Shown: positions 17,686 to 26,621, numbered from the stretch's first letter. The stretch is DNA of 64,000 nt from Rhizobium leguminosarum bv. trifolii WSM2297 (GCF_000271845.1 NZ_JH719395.1:2890208-2954207); one strand, 5' to 3'. Notes: generated by a model not told the origin, from the letters alone. Program-made: numbers and translations.

Positions 17686-18582
17686 TCAGGCCGCCGTCTC
17701 GTGCAATGCGCCACGCACCGCCTGCAGCACCAGTTCGGCAAGCCGCGCCGCAGCCGGCTGCAGTTCGGCTTCCGTCTGATGCAGGACCAGACCGAGCTTG
17801 GGTAAATCGGGCAGGCCGACTGCCTCGGGCACCAGCGGCTGGACCTTCGCCGGCAGGCCGACCTGCGTGCGGATGGTGAGGCCGAGGCCTGCCGCCGTCG
17901 CTGCCCAAAGACCGCCAAGGCTGGGACTGACGAAGGCGAGCCGCCAGGAAATGCCGGCTTCGTCAAGCGCCCGGGTCGCCGCATTGCGCAGCAGGCACGG
18001 CGCCTCCAGCGAGACGAGCGGCATCGGCTCGCCGGTTGAGGCATGCCAGCCAGGCGCCCCCTCGGCAGGTCCGATCCAGCGCATTGGCACCTCGCCAATC
18101 CGCTCGCAATGCGCCGTCAACGTGCCGTCGCTCCAAGCGAGCGCCAGATCGAGCTTGCCTGACGTGACGCGCTCGATCAGTTCGGCATTGCGCACCACCC
18201 GCGCCTCGATGCGGACCTTCGGATGTGCCCGCGCGAAGCGGCCGAGCACCTCCGGCAGCAGGTTCTCGCCAAAATCCTCCTGCAGGCCGAGCCGCACCCA
18301 GCCTTCCAGCTCGATGCTGTGCACGGCCGCAGCCGCCTCGTCGTTGAGTTCCAGCAGCCGCCTGGCATAACCGAGCATCGTCTCGCCGGCATCGGTGAGC
18401 GCCAGGCCGCGCCCGGCCTTACGGAAGATCGGTGTACCCGCCTGCTCCTCCAGCTTCTTCAGCTGCGCGCTCACCGCCGAGGTGGAACGCCCGAGCTTTT
18501 CGGCCGCCTTGGCAAAATTGCCGAGCTCGATGCCCGTCGAAAAGGTGCGAAGCACATCGAGATCGAAGATCGTCCGCCGCAT
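17686..18582 (-). CDS. LysR-family transcriptional regulator
   Basis: A 298-residue LysR regulator. The N-terminal helix-turn-helix reads LGNFAKAAEKLGRSTSAVSAQLKKLEEQ, followed by a periplasmic-binding-protein-like effector domain. The true start is MRRTIFDLDVL at 18582; the open frame continues upstream through the intergenic region without family similarity. It is divergent from the tautomerase-cupin-DUF4865 operon and is the likely controller, with candidate operator repeats directly before its start. Confidence 0.93.
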   Translation of the reverse strand: MRRTIFDLDVLRTFSTGIELGNFAKAAEKLGRSTSAVSAQLKKLEEQAGTPIFRKAGRGLALTDAGETMLGYARRLLELNDEAAAAVHSIELEGWVRLGLQEDFGENLLPEVLGRFARAHPKVRIEARVVRNAELIERVTSGKLDLALAWSDGTLTAHCERIGEVPMRWIGPAEGAPGWHASTGEPMPLVSLEAPCLLRNAATRALDEAGISWRLAFVSPSLGGLWAATAAGLGLTIRTQVGLPAKVQPLVPEAVGLPDLPKLGLVLHQTEAELQPAAARLAELVLQAVRGALHETAA

Positions 18583-18585
18583 CGT

Positions 18586-18614
18586 ATGATCCCATTTTTC
18601 AGGATCATTGATCC
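18586..18614. promoter_or_regulatory. Candidate LysR operator: three GGATCA half-sites
   Basis: ATGATCC at 18586-18592, then 9 bases, then GGATCAT at 18602-18608 overlapping GGATCA-T-TGATCC (18602-18614). This gives three half-sites in alternating orientation, 4 bases from the LysR start and 86 bases before the tautomerase start, the usual place for a LysR recognition and activation site. Confidence 0.5.
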
Positions 18615-18699
18615 ACAAAATTCTGATTTTCAGCACTATCGTGCCGTGCGATGGTTCTGCTGTCAAGGCCGGCAAACGGCCTGAACCATGGAGACCCCA

Positions 18700-19119
18700 A
18701 TGCCCTTCGTTCGCATTTCCCTTCGCAAAGGCAAGTCGCCGGAATATCTCACGGCACTCGCCGACACCATCCAGCGCGCCCTTGTCGAAACCTTCGACGT
18801 CCCGGAAAACGACCGCTTTCAGGCCATCCATCAGCACGATGAGAACGAGCTGCTCTTCGACAGCAGCTATCTCGCCGGGCCGCGCTCCGGCGATTTCGTC
18901 TATATCTCGATCACCATCGGTCGGCCCCGCACGGCCGAGATGAAGGCGACGCTCTATCGGCGGCTCGCCGATCTGCTGGGCCAATCGCCGGGCCTGCGGC
19001 CCGAGGATGTCATGATCGTCATCAGCACCAGCGCCCCGGAAGACTGGTCCTTCGGCGACGGCATCGCCCAGATGACCAATCCTGATTGGCGGCTGCGGAC
19101 GGCCGGAGGCCAGCAATGA
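18700..19119 (+). CDS. Tautomerase-family protein
   Basis: A 139-residue protein starting Met-Pro-Phe-Val-Arg; after Met removal, Pro1 would be the catalytic base of the tautomerase superfamily. The segment TFDVPENDRFQAIHQHDENE is characteristic of the longer tautomerase group (Tautomerase_2). The start at 18700, with GGAG 7 bases upstream, is chosen because it exposes Pro1; an ATG at 18688 would not. It is first in an operon with ATGA overlaps to the cupin and DUF4865 genes. Confidence 0.88.
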   Translation: MPFVRISLRKGKSPEYLTALADTIQRALVETFDVPENDRFQAIHQHDENELLFDSSYLAGPRSGDFVYISITIGRPRTAEMKATLYRRLADLLGQSPGLRPEDVMIVISTSAPEDWSFGDGIAQMTNPDWRLRTAGGQQ

Positions 19120-19517
19120 GCGCTTCGAACCCGAAGACGATGACCGTCAGGCGCCCCGGAAAGGCGGTCCGCTCGTCCGAGGGTATCGCAACAGCGCCCT
19201 TCTGGGTGGAGATGCTGCTCGAAGGCAGCGCCGACGGCGAAAACACGGCCATGCGCGCCACACTCGATCCCGGCACCATCACCCACTGGCATACACACCC
19301 CAGGGGCCAGCTGCTTTATGTGCTTTCGGGTCTTGGGTTGGCGCAGAGCGAGGGTGGTCCCGTCGTGGAACTGCTTGCCGGCGATGCCATCTGGTTTCCA
19401 CCTGGCGAGCGCCACTGGCATGGCGCAGCCGATGACAGCCCTTTCAGCTATCTCAGCATTCAGGCGACCGAAAACGGCAGCATCGTCGAATGGCTGCAAC
19501 CGGTGGAGAGACGATGA
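19116..19517 (+). CDS. Cupin-domain protein
   Basis: A 133-residue single cupin barrel. Motif 1 is HWHTHPRGQLLYVLSG and motif 2 is the GDAIWFPPGERHWHG stretch; the histidines and Glu/Gln positions suit a metal site. It may be an isomerase, dioxygenase or carboxymuconolactone-type enzyme. It overlaps the tautomerase stop and the next gene's start, so all three products are probably made in matched amounts. Confidence 0.88.
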   Translation: MSASNPKTMTVRRPGKAVRSSEGIATAPFWVEMLLEGSADGENTAMRATLDPGTITHWHTHPRGQLLYVLSGLGLAQSEGGPVVELLAGDAIWFPPGERHWHGAADDSPFSYLSIQATENGSIVEWLQPVERR

Positions 19518-20074
19518 TGATCGCCATGCAATACAGCTTCACCATGCCCGCCGATTACGACATGTCGATCATCGACCGGCGCATCCGCGACAAGGGGCCG
19601 CTGCTCGACGGCTTTCCCAATCTCGGCTTCAAGGCCTATCTCAGTGCCCGAAAGGGCGAATTCGGCAGCCGGGATAATCTCTATGCGCCCTTCTACCTCT
19701 GGCAAAAGCCGGAAGGGGTAAGCGACTTCCTCTGCGGTCCGGCATTCCAAACGCTCGCCGGCGCCTTCGGCTGGCCTCAAGTAAGAACCTGGATCGTCTG
19801 GCACGCAGAAGTCTCGGGTGATATCGCCGCGGCTAGATTTGCCACACGCGATAACCTGCAAATGGAGCCTTACGCGCCGCTCGACGATATCCGCCAGGTC
19901 GACAGCACTGAGGCTGAAGCCGACGTAAGGGCAGGCAGCGCCCTCGCCTCCGTCTGCGGTTTCGAGCCGACGACATGGACGCGGGTGCGCTTCAGGCTAT
20001 GGCGAGAGATCCCCGTGAGCGGTGAGCATGTGCAGGCCTATCGCGTCGGTCACCTATCCCTGCCTCGAGCCTGA
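19514..20074 (+). CDS. DUF4865 family protein
   Basis: A 186-residue protein starting MMIAMQYSFTMPADYDM and rich in aromatic residues (YAPFYLWQKPEGVSDF; WPQVRTWIVWHAEV). I recognise it as DUF4865, which often occurs beside LysR and tautomerase genes. The fold may be dimeric ferredoxin-like (ABM-type), which is a guess. It overlaps the cupin stop (ATGA). Convergent with the LysE-type gene, 2 bases apart. Confidence 0.8.
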   Translation: MMIAMQYSFTMPADYDMSIIDRRIRDKGPLLDGFPNLGFKAYLSARKGEFGSRDNLYAPFYLWQKPEGVSDFLCGPAFQTLAGAFGWPQVRTWIVWHAEVSGDIAAARFATRDNLQMEPYAPLDDIRQVDSTEAEADVRAGSALASVCGFEPTTWTRVRFRLWREIPVSGEHVQAYRVGHLSLPRA

Positions 20075-20076
20075 AC

Positions 20077-20712
20077 TTAAACGGTTGCCCGGCGGTAGAA
20101 GGCGAGCGAGCCGGCAAGCGCCAGCAGCGCACCGCCGCAGGCGCGCTCCAGCCATAAGGCGCCCGAGGTTTTCAGGAAACGCACCGCCTGCGAGCCGAAG
20201 AAGGCGTAGCCGAACATGATGAGAAAATCGAGCGCGGCAAAGGTGAGCGCGAGCAGCGCATATTGCGTTGCCTGCGGCAGCGCCGGATCGATGAACTGCG
20301 GCAGGAAGGCCGAGAAGAACAGGTAGCCCTTCGGATTGGTCGCCGCGACCATGAAGCTCTTCAGCCCGATCGAGAAGGTCGACGTCGCGTCCGCCGGCAC
20401 CCCTGCTTTCAACGCCGCATCGATCCCGCCTTTCGAGCGCAGCAGCATGATTCCAAGAAAGGCGAGATAGGCAGCGCCTGCCCATTTCAGCATCGAGAAC
20501 CAGAATTCCGATGCAGCCAGCAGCGCGCCGAGCCCGACCGCCACGGCGCCGATCAGCAGGAAATCGGAGAGTACCGCACCGATCATACCGGCAATTGCGC
20601 GGCGCAGCCCATGCCGCGAACCGTTGGTCAGCGCCAGCAGCACTGTCGGCCCTGGCGTGGCGATACCGACAAAGGAAACGGCTGCAAAAGCCAGTAGCGT
20701 CACGATGTCCAT
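20077..20712 (-). CDS. LysE/RhtB-family amino-acid exporter
   Basis: A 211-residue, six-segment membrane protein starting MDIVTLLAFAAVSFVGIATPGPTVLLAL; TPGPT is the LysE/RhtB hallmark, and the second conserved region FMVAATNPKGYLFFSAFLPQF is present. It exports amino acids or derivatives, substrate unknown. The start at 20712 is preferred over 20775 because it places the first membrane segment at the N-terminus. Confidence 0.92.
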   Translation of the reverse strand: MDIVTLLAFAAVSFVGIATPGPTVLLALTNGSRHGLRRAIAGMIGAVLSDFLLIGAVAVGLGALLAASEFWFSMLKWAGAAYLAFLGIMLLRSKGGIDAALKAGVPADATSTFSIGLKSFMVAATNPKGYLFFSAFLPQFIDPALPQATQYALLALTFAALDFLIMFGYAFFGSQAVRFLKTSGALWLERACGGALLALAGSLAFYRRATV

Positions 20713-20793
20713 GATGATCCCTCCGAACCGAGCGCTGTAGGGGAGGAAACTTGCATGCACCGCAGCCCTTGGCAATGCCCGGCCGTCAACGAA

Positions 20794-20827
20794 AAAGCCC
20801 GCCGCCTCTCTTGAGGCAGCGGGCTTT
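20794..20827 (-). terminator. Terminator after pyruvate kinase
   Basis: Stem AAAGCCCGC-GCCTC / GAGGC-GCGGGCTTT with a 4-base loop and a short U run on the minus strand, 19 bases past the pyk stop. Confidence 0.85.
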
Positions 20828-20845
20828 CGAAGGGATGCACTCGGA

Positions 20846-22285
20846 TCAGATGCCGCTCTGGCCGTCGGAGCCGATATAGGCGATGCGGATCATATTGGTG
20901 GCGCCGGGCGTGCCGAGCGGCACGCCGGCCGAGATGATGATGCGGTCGCCCGGCTTGCCGAAGCCTTCGTCTGCGACGATGCGGCAGGCACGGTTGACCA
21001 TGTCGTCGAGATCGGTCGCGTCATGGGTGACGACGCAATGCAGGCCCCAGACGACGGCAAGGCGGCGTGCCGTCTTGATGATCGGCGACAGCGCCAGGAT
21101 CGGCACCTGCGGGCGCTCACGCGAGGCGCGAAGGCCTGTCGTTCCCGACGAGGTGTAGCAGACGATCGCCGACAGCTTCAGCGTCTCGGCGATCTGGCGG
21201 GCAGCCAGCGAGATCGCATCGGCGCCGGTCGCTTCCGGCTGAGCGCGCTGGGCATAAATGATGCCCGGATAATGCGGCTCGCGCTCGATGGCGGTGGCAA
21301 TCGAGGCCATGGTCGAAACGGCTTCGACGGGGTAGTCGCCCGAGGCCGATTCGGCGGAGAGCATAACGGCATCCGCACCTTCGAAGACGGCGGTCGCGAC
21401 ATCGGACACTTCGGCGCGTGTCGGCACCGGCGCCGAAATCATCGATTCCAGCATCTGTGTGGCGACGACCACCGGTTTGCCCGAACGGCGGCAGGCACGG
21501 ATCAGCTGCTTCTGAATTCCGGGAACCGATTCGAGCGGCATTTCGACGCCGAGATCGCCGCGGGCGACCATCAGTGCATCGGAAAGCTCGATGATTTCCT
21601 CTATACGCTCAAGAGCCTGTGGCTTTTCGATCTTCGACATCAGGCCGACACGGCCACGGGCGATCTTGCGCACTTCGGCAAGGTCGTCGGGGCGCTGGAC
21701 GAAGGACAGCGCCACCCAGTCGACATCGTCGGTGGCAAGCACGGCGTCGAGGTCGGCGCGGTCCTTGTCCGTCAGTGCGCCGACGCCGAGCAGCGTGTCG
21801 GGAAGGCTGACGCCCTTACGGTCGGAGATGCGCGTGCCCGAAATAACTGTGGTGACGATGCTCTTGCCGTCGCATTTTTCGGCGCGTAGCGCGAGCTTGC
21901 CGTCGTCGATCAGCAGGCGGTGCCCGGGCTGCACCGATTCCAGAATCTCGGGGTGCGGCAGATAGACGCGGTTCTGGTCGCCGAGCGCTTCGTTATTGTC
22001 GAGCGTGAAGGTCTGGCCGGGTTTCAGGTCGACCTTGCTGTCGACGAATTTGCCGACACGCAGTTTCGGCCCCTGCAGGTCGGCGAGAATGCCGATCGGC
22101 CGGCCGGAGCGCGCCTCGACCGAGCGGATGCGCTGGATGAGCGTACGCATCAGGTCATGGCTCGCATGGCTCATATTGATGCGGAAGACATCGGCACCAG
22201 CCTGGTGCAGCTTCTCGATCATCGATTCCTCGGCGGAGGCTGGCCCGAGGGTGGCGAGGATTTTAATTTTGCGATTACGCTTCAT
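20846..22285 (-). CDS. pyk: Pyruvate kinase
   Basis: Makes pyruvate and ATP from phosphoenolpyruvate and ADP. The 479-residue protein has KILATLGPAS at the N-terminus, FRINMSHASHD, the substrate Lys region LMSKIEKPQALERIEEI, the metal site MVARGDLGVEMP and the C-terminal domain. The ATG at 22285 overlaps the DUF1036 stop (TGATG); the TTG 3 bases earlier is less likely. It is coupled to the DUF1036 gene and followed by a clear terminator. Confidence 0.97.
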   Translation of the reverse strand: MKRNRKIKILATLGPASAEESMIEKLHQAGADVFRINMSHASHDLMRTLIQRIRSVEARSGRPIGILADLQGPKLRVGKFVDSKVDLKPGQTFTLDNNEALGDQNRVYLPHPEILESVQPGHRLLIDDGKLALRAEKCDGKSIVTTVISGTRISDRKGVSLPDTLLGVGALTDKDRADLDAVLATDDVDWVALSFVQRPDDLAEVRKIARGRVGLMSKIEKPQALERIEEIIELSDALMVARGDLGVEMPLESVPGIQKQLIRACRRSGKPVVVATQMLESMISAPVPTRAEVSDVATAVFEGADAVMLSAESASGDYPVEAVSTMASIATAIEREPHYPGIIYAQRAQPEATGADAISLAARQIAETLKLSAIVCYTSSGTTGLRASRERPQVPILALSPIIKTARRLAVVWGLHCVVTHDATDLDDMVNRACRIVADEGFGKPGDRIIISAGVPLGTPGATNMIRIAYIGSDGQSGI

Positions 22286-22770
22286 CAATTCTGGCTTTCT
22301 TGCGTCCCTGGGGTGTCGGAGAGTTGGACCATCCAGCTGCCCTGGCGGCCCGTGTCATATTCCTTGAATCCCATTTTCTGGTATCCGCGGGCATAACAAT
22401 CCTGCACACCCGTGATCTTGAACTCGTTTTCCGCCACGCACATCTGCACGTCCCCCGTCCAACGTCCTCCCCGGGCGGCGTCCTCCGCGTAGAGGTAATA
22501 ATAACGCGATTGCAATTCTCCCTCGATCAACGTGGCGCAGGTCGTTGCCGGCACCTGCCACCAGCCTTCCGTCATCCAGCCATCCTTGGCCCGATAACCG
22601 ATCGCCACGCCGACGAGATTTTGCGTTCCGTTGCAGACGCGAAAATCGGCGCGCGCGGCATCTGCGATGAAAAACGGCACAAAAGCTGCAAGAGCAAACA
22701 GAGCGAGACGGACCAGCGGTCCGGACCGCGTGAGGAAACTTGGCGCGGCTTGGATCAACACGGCTCCCAA
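22285..22770 (-). CDS. DUF1036 membrane/secreted protein
   Basis: A 161-residue protein with an N-terminal hydrophobic signal (LALFALAAFVPFFIADAARA) and a compact cysteine-containing domain (FRVCNGTQNLVGVAIGYRAKDGW; QMCVAENEFKI) characteristic of DUF1036. Probably periplasmic with disulphides; function unknown. The start looks to be TTG at 22770 with GGAG just upstream; GTG at 22761 is an alternative. It is co-transcribed with pyk, as seen in other Rhizobiales. Confidence 0.85.
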   Translation of the reverse strand: MGAVLIQAAPSFLTRSGPLVRLALFALAAFVPFFIADAARADFRVCNGTQNLVGVAIGYRAKDGWMTEGWWQVPATTCATLIEGELQSRYYYLYAEDAARGGRWTGDVQMCVAENEFKITGVQDCYARGYQKMGFKEYDTGRQGSWMVQLSDTPGTQESQN

Positions 22771-22969
22771 ATAGCTCCACGGTTATTCGTATCCGTGTCT
22801 TCTTGCGCCGCCGTCAAGCGAAAGTCAACGCAATGCTAATCGATTATATTTCCTTTCACAAACGGCCGTCGAGGTTCGGCTTAAGCTCTGTCCGCCTGCG
22901 GCGCTTGAACCCACCGCAACCGCATGCGATCACTGCACCCGACTGCGCAATGACGAACGGCAATTCCTG

Positions 22970-23758
22970 ATGGACGACTTCCAATCCTTCGAAATCCTAT
23001 CCGGCAAACATGACAAAGGCATGGTGATCCTCGCAGATCACGCGATGAACCGCCTCCCCGCCCGATATGGCCGGCTCGGCCTGCCGGAGGCCGCCTTCGC
23101 CCGCCACATCGCCTATGACATCGGCATCGAGGGGCTGACCCGGCAGCTTTCGGCGAGGCTCGGCGTGCCGGCCGTGCTCGGTGGTTTTTCGCGCCTGCTG
23201 ATCGACCCGAACCGCGGCGAAGACGATCCGACTCTGATCATGAAAATCTCCGACGGCGCCGTCATATCAGGCAATCATCCGATCACGCCGCAGGAGTGGG
23301 AGAACCGCATCGAAACCTTCCACCGCCCCTATCATCATGCCGTCGCCGCAACGATAGACAGGGTCGCGAACGCAACCGGCAAAGCGCCGCTGGTGCTGTC
23401 GCTGCACTCCTTCACGCCGGCCTGGAAAGGCATTCCCCGCCCCTGGCACGCCGCTGTGCTTTGGGACAGCGATCATCGCGCCGTCGGCCCGCTGCTCGAC
23501 ATGCTGCGCGCCGACCCTGATCTTATCGTCGGTGACAACGAACCCTATGACGGCGCGCTGAAGGGCGATACCATGTACCGCCACTGCATGATGTCAGGCA
23601 TTCCTCATGCGCTCCTCGAGGTGCGCCAGGACCTGATTGCAGACGAGGCGGGGATCACCGCATGGGCCGAACGCCTGGCGCCGATCTTTGCGGCGATGAA
23701 TGCCGATCCCGCCTTGCACGAATACGACGTCCATCTGTCGCGCACCGGTCCCTATTGA
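22970..23758 (+). CDS. N-formylglutamate amidohydrolase family protein (copy 1)
   Basis: A 262-residue member of the HutG/N-formylglutamate deformylase family: LADHAMNRLP near the N-terminus, RLLIDPNRGEDD (metal or substrate arginines), and LSLHSFTP with the catalytic His. The family hydrolyses N-formyl-glutamate or similar N-acyl amino acids. No other hut genes are near, so histidine catabolism is not implied. A second, more typical member is at 60697-61578. Confidence 0.88.
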   Translation: MDDFQSFEILSGKHDKGMVILADHAMNRLPARYGRLGLPEAAFARHIAYDIGIEGLTRQLSARLGVPAVLGGFSRLLIDPNRGEDDPTLIMKISDGAVISGNHPITPQEWENRIETFHRPYHHAVAATIDRVANATGKAPLVLSLHSFTPAWKGIPRPWHAAVLWDSDHRAVGPLLDMLRADPDLIVGDNEPYDGALKGDTMYRHCMMSGIPHALLEVRQDLIADEAGITAWAERLAPIFAAMNADPALHEYDVHLSRTGPY

Positions 23759-23790
23759 GGGATGGACCCTGTTGAATGAAAGGAAGCGAG

Positions 23791-24096
23791 ATGACCGCGC
23801 TCAGCAAAGAACAGCAGACCGAATTCGAGGCAGCCGCCTTCCGTCGCCTTGTCGCGCATCTTCGTGAACGCAGCGACGTTCAGAACATCGATTTGATGAA
23901 TCTGGCCGGCTTTTGCCGCAACTGCCTGTCGAACTGGTACCGCGAAGCCGCCGAGGCCGAAGGCGTCCCGGTTACCAGGGACGAATCGCGCGAAATGGTC
24001 TATGGCATGCCTTATGAAGACTGGAAGAATCTCCATCAGAACGAGGCCTCGCCTGTGCAAAAGGCAGCTTTTGAACTGAACAACCCACACAAATAG
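23791..24096 (+). CDS. DUF1244 family protein
   Basis: A 101-residue protein with the DUF1244 pattern: FRRLVAHLRERSDVQNIDLM, then FCRNCLSNWYREAA with a Cys pair, then YGMPYEDWKNLHQ. The Cys pair suggests a metal or redox role; function unknown. The start at 23791 follows GGAAG; the ATG at 23776 is a weaker choice. Confidence 0.88.
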   Translation: MTALSKEQQTEFEAAAFRRLVAHLRERSDVQNIDLMNLAGFCRNCLSNWYREAAEAEGVPVTRDESREMVYGMPYEDWKNLHQNEASPVQKAAFELNNPHK

Positions 24097-24186
24097 CTTG
24101 GGCTGCCCACAACGGCCTTGACCGTGACGCCGCTTCGCGGCAGTCACGTGCCTTCAAAATTGATCATCCCCAACCAGGAGAACACG

Positions 24187-24450
24187 ATGTCTGATGCTCA
24201 TGGCGTCGCCCGCGACCAGCTCCGCGCTTTCATCGAGCGCATTGAACGGCTGGAAGAAGAAAAGAAGACCATCGCCGACGACATCAAGGACGTCTATGGC
24301 GAAGCCAAGGGAATGGGCTTCGATACCAAGATCCTGAAGAAGGTCGTGGCGCTGCGCAAGAAGGACGAGCAGGAGCGCATGGAAGAGGAAGCGATCCTCG
24401 ACACCTACCTGCTTGCACTCGGGATGATCGAGTCGCCGCCGGAAGGATGA
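24187..24450 (+). CDS. DUF2312 (UPF0335) family protein
   Basis: An 87-residue helical protein with the hallmark [20 protein letters not shown] and [20 protein letters not shown]. The family is nearly restricted to alpha-Proteobacteria; one member is GapR, a DNA-binding protein of Caulobacter that follows overtwisted DNA ahead of polymerases. The sequence fits that group (short N-terminus, central helical hairpin). The start at 24187 follows AGGAGA. A strong terminator follows. Confidence 0.9.
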   Translation: MSDAHGVARDQLRAFIERIERLEEEKKTIADDIKDVYGEAKGMGFDTKILKKVVALRKKDEQERMEEEAILDTYLLALGMIESPPEG

Positions 24451-24475
24451 TCGGCCCGACATCGCGAATGTCGAC

Positions 24476-24504
24476 AAGCCGCCGGGCCTTCCGGCGGCTT
24501 TTCT
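24476..24504 (+). terminator. Terminator after DUF2312 gene
   Basis: Stem GCCGCCGG / CCGGCGGC with a short loop, followed by TTTTCTTTT. Confidence 0.85.
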
Positions 24505-24559
24505 TTTGCATAGAGCGCGCTTGGCCAAACGATCATTCGCCCGGGTTGACGCGGCCAAA

Positions 24560-24590
24560 AGAAAAACCGCCGGATCGCTCCGACGGTTTT
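24560..24590 (-). terminator. Terminator after the DUF882 gene
   Basis: Imperfect stem AAAACCG-CGGA / TCCG-CGGTTTT read on the minus strand, ending in a U-rich tract, 22 bases past the stop of the DUF882 gene. Confidence 0.75.
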
Positions 24591-24611
24591 GATGTTCGGG
24601 TATTGGCTGGC

Positions 24612-26444
24612 TCAGTTCGTGTTGAACTTGCGCACTTCCATGAAGTTTACTGCCGTGCCGCTGAAGCGGGCCGGATCGACCGAAGCGGTCTTGAAGTTGA
24701 AGCCTTCGGCATAGACTGATGTCGGCTGGGCGCGCATCGTCTGGCTGACGAACCGCGGCGCCTTCACTTGCTTGGAGGCCAGTTCCAGACGGGCGTTTGT
24801 CAGCGCCCACTGGGAAATCATCTTCTGCGTCAGCTTCGGCTCGGTGCGAACAGTCGCGCGGCTGGCGTCCGCAGCGGCGGCTTCCTTGTGCGTCGGGCGG
24901 CCGCCCTTGGTGGGCAGACCCTGCGCCACGGCATTTTCGGCCGCCGGTTCATCAAAGCCGTCGCCGAAGCTTGCCGATTTGGTCATCGGCGCCAAGGCAG
25001 CGAGCTCGAGCGGAGGCTTTGCGGCCGGCGCCTTCTGCGTCATCGCGGCGTTGATTGCCTGCTCCACCGTCATCTCAGGCGCCTTCGCTATCTGAGTTTC
25101 CGCACCCTCGTTGCGCTGCTGATCGAGCGCATCGGCGACGGCGGGAGACAACGCGTCCTGTTCGGCTTCGTCGGCCTCTGCTTCCGGATCGGCGTCGGCG
25201 GCAGCAAGAAGGTTCTCGGCAACGGCAGGGCGTTCGACCGGCGTCGGAACCGGCAGGCCATTGGTGCCCGCCAGCGACGCAATCTCGGCGTCGCCGGGCG
25301 CGCGGCGCTGGCCGAGAAGCGAGGGAACCGGAATGCTATAGGCGCTGAGATCGGCAAACTGCTGCGGCTGGGCCTGATCGGCCGGAAGCGCTGCGGCAAG
25401 GGCCTGCTGCGCGGCATTACCCGAAGACGGTGCGACGAGCGCGCTCGCCACGTCGCTGCCGGCCGGCTGATTGCTGAAGGCCGGGCGAACCTGCGGCACC
25501 GGTGCGTTCAGATCGGCGACTTCGGTCTGCTGCGGCTCGGCAGGCGCCGGCTCGGCCTTCGGCGGCGTCGCCTTGGCAACCGCGACAGGTGTCGAATCGT
25601 CGCTCTCGTCTTCCTGCTCGTCAGCCCCGCCGCCAAAGAGTGCTTCGAATAACGTCTTATGCTTCGGCGCCGATTCGGAAGCGCTGGCGATCTCGATCTG
25701 CGTGCCGCTGACCCGGCGCTTGTAGTCGGCCATCGCCTGCTGATAACCCGGCAGCGGCTTGCCGTCAGCCGGGATATGAATGGTGTTGCCGTTGGGGAAA
25801 AGTCGGACCAGCTCGTCGCGGCTCATACGCGGCCAGGCGCGCACGCCGCCGACGTCCATATGCACGAAGGGCGAGCCCGATTTCGGATAGAAGCCGACGC
25901 CGCCGACCTGCATCTTCATGCCGATCCCGCGCAGGGTCGCCAGCTTGACGTCCGGAATGAAGAAGTCCATCGCCTTGCCGAGCATATGCTGGCTCTTTTC
26001 GGCGACGCCCGAGTTGCGCGAGCGGCCGCGCAGCATCTCGTTGGTACCCGGCGAACGGAAACCGCAGACGACGTTGATATAGTCCCTGGAACCGCTCTGG
26101 CGATAAACTTCCCAGATCAGGTCGAACAGCCGCGGATCCATCTTCGTCGGCTGGTTCTTGCGCCAGTCCCGCAGGAAGCGGTTCAGCTGCTCCAGACCCT
26201 TAGGGTCGAACTTGCCGTTACGCTTGTAGGTGATGACGGCTTTTTCGCCGGTATGGATGAAATAGAGCTTGAGGCTACGGGTGTCTCCCGCTGCCTCAGA
26301 AGGTGTACTAACGAATACCGGTGAGGAAACCGCGAGCGCAAGAAGGGCGGCCGCTACCGTCCTTACTGCCTTTCCGCAGATGTCGGCGCACAACAAGCGC
26401 CAGCTCAAGCGCGAAGGCTTGGAATTCCCATTCAGATTCGGCAA
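24612..26444 (-). CDS. DUF882 (YcbK/M15-like) peptidoglycan peptidase with long tail
   Basis: A 610-residue secreted protein. After a signal sequence (VRTVAAALLALAVSSPVFV) comes a DUF882/peptidase M15-like domain (about residues 55-245) with GFRSPGTNEML, the zinc-ligand segment KSQHMLGKAMDF and VHMDVGGVRAWPRM. This fold cleaves or binds cross-linked peptidoglycan peptides. About 360 residues of low-complexity Ala/Pro/Glu-rich sequence follow, then a short conserved-looking C-terminus. Start: TTG at 26444 with GGGGA 5 bases upstream; no in-frame ATG exists before residue 100. Family members in E. coli are far shorter. Confidence 0.82.
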   Translation of the reverse strand: MPNLNGNSKPSRLSWRLLCADICGKAVRTVAAALLALAVSSPVFVSTPSEAAGDTRSLKLYFIHTGEKAVITYKRNGKFDPKGLEQLNRFLRDWRKNQPTKMDPRLFDLIWEVYRQSGSRDYINVVCGFRSPGTNEMLRGRSRNSGVAEKSQHMLGKAMDFFIPDVKLATLRGIGMKMQVGGVGFYPKSGSPFVHMDVGGVRAWPRMSRDELVRLFPNGNTIHIPADGKPLPGYQQAMADYKRRVSGTQIEIASASESAPKHKTLFEALFGGGADEQEDESDDSTPVAVAKATPPKAEPAPAEPQQTEVADLNAPVPQVRPAFSNQPAGSDVASALVAPSSGNAAQQALAAALPADQAQPQQFADLSAYSIPVPSLLGQRRAPGDAEIASLAGTNGLPVPTPVERPAVAENLLAAADADPEAEADEAEQDALSPAVADALDQQRNEGAETQIAKAPEMTVEQAINAAMTQKAPAAKPPLELAALAPMTKSASFGDGFDEPAAENAVAQGLPTKGGRPTHKEAAAADASRATVRTEPKLTQKMISQWALTNARLELASKQVKAPRFVSQTMRAQPTSVYAEGFNFKTASVDPARFSGTAVNFMEVRKFNTN

Positions 26445-26621
26445 CTCGATCCCCGTCAGACAGACAATGTCCCGTACTGTCTCAGATGACTGTCAAATGC
26501 GGTCACACGATGGCAAAAATGCCACACATGATCAACCTTTTCTTTACATAGTGAACGAGCCACTAACAAGTGGTTTATGATCAGTAACAAATCGTGGTTG
26601 CCTTAGTCTTAACAAAAACCC

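Noticed and set aside
26477..26508. Several GTC/GTCA repeats before the DUF882 gene, possibly PHO-like
   Set aside because: Spacing is 13 and 10 bases rather than a steady 11, so it does not match a PhoB-type box.
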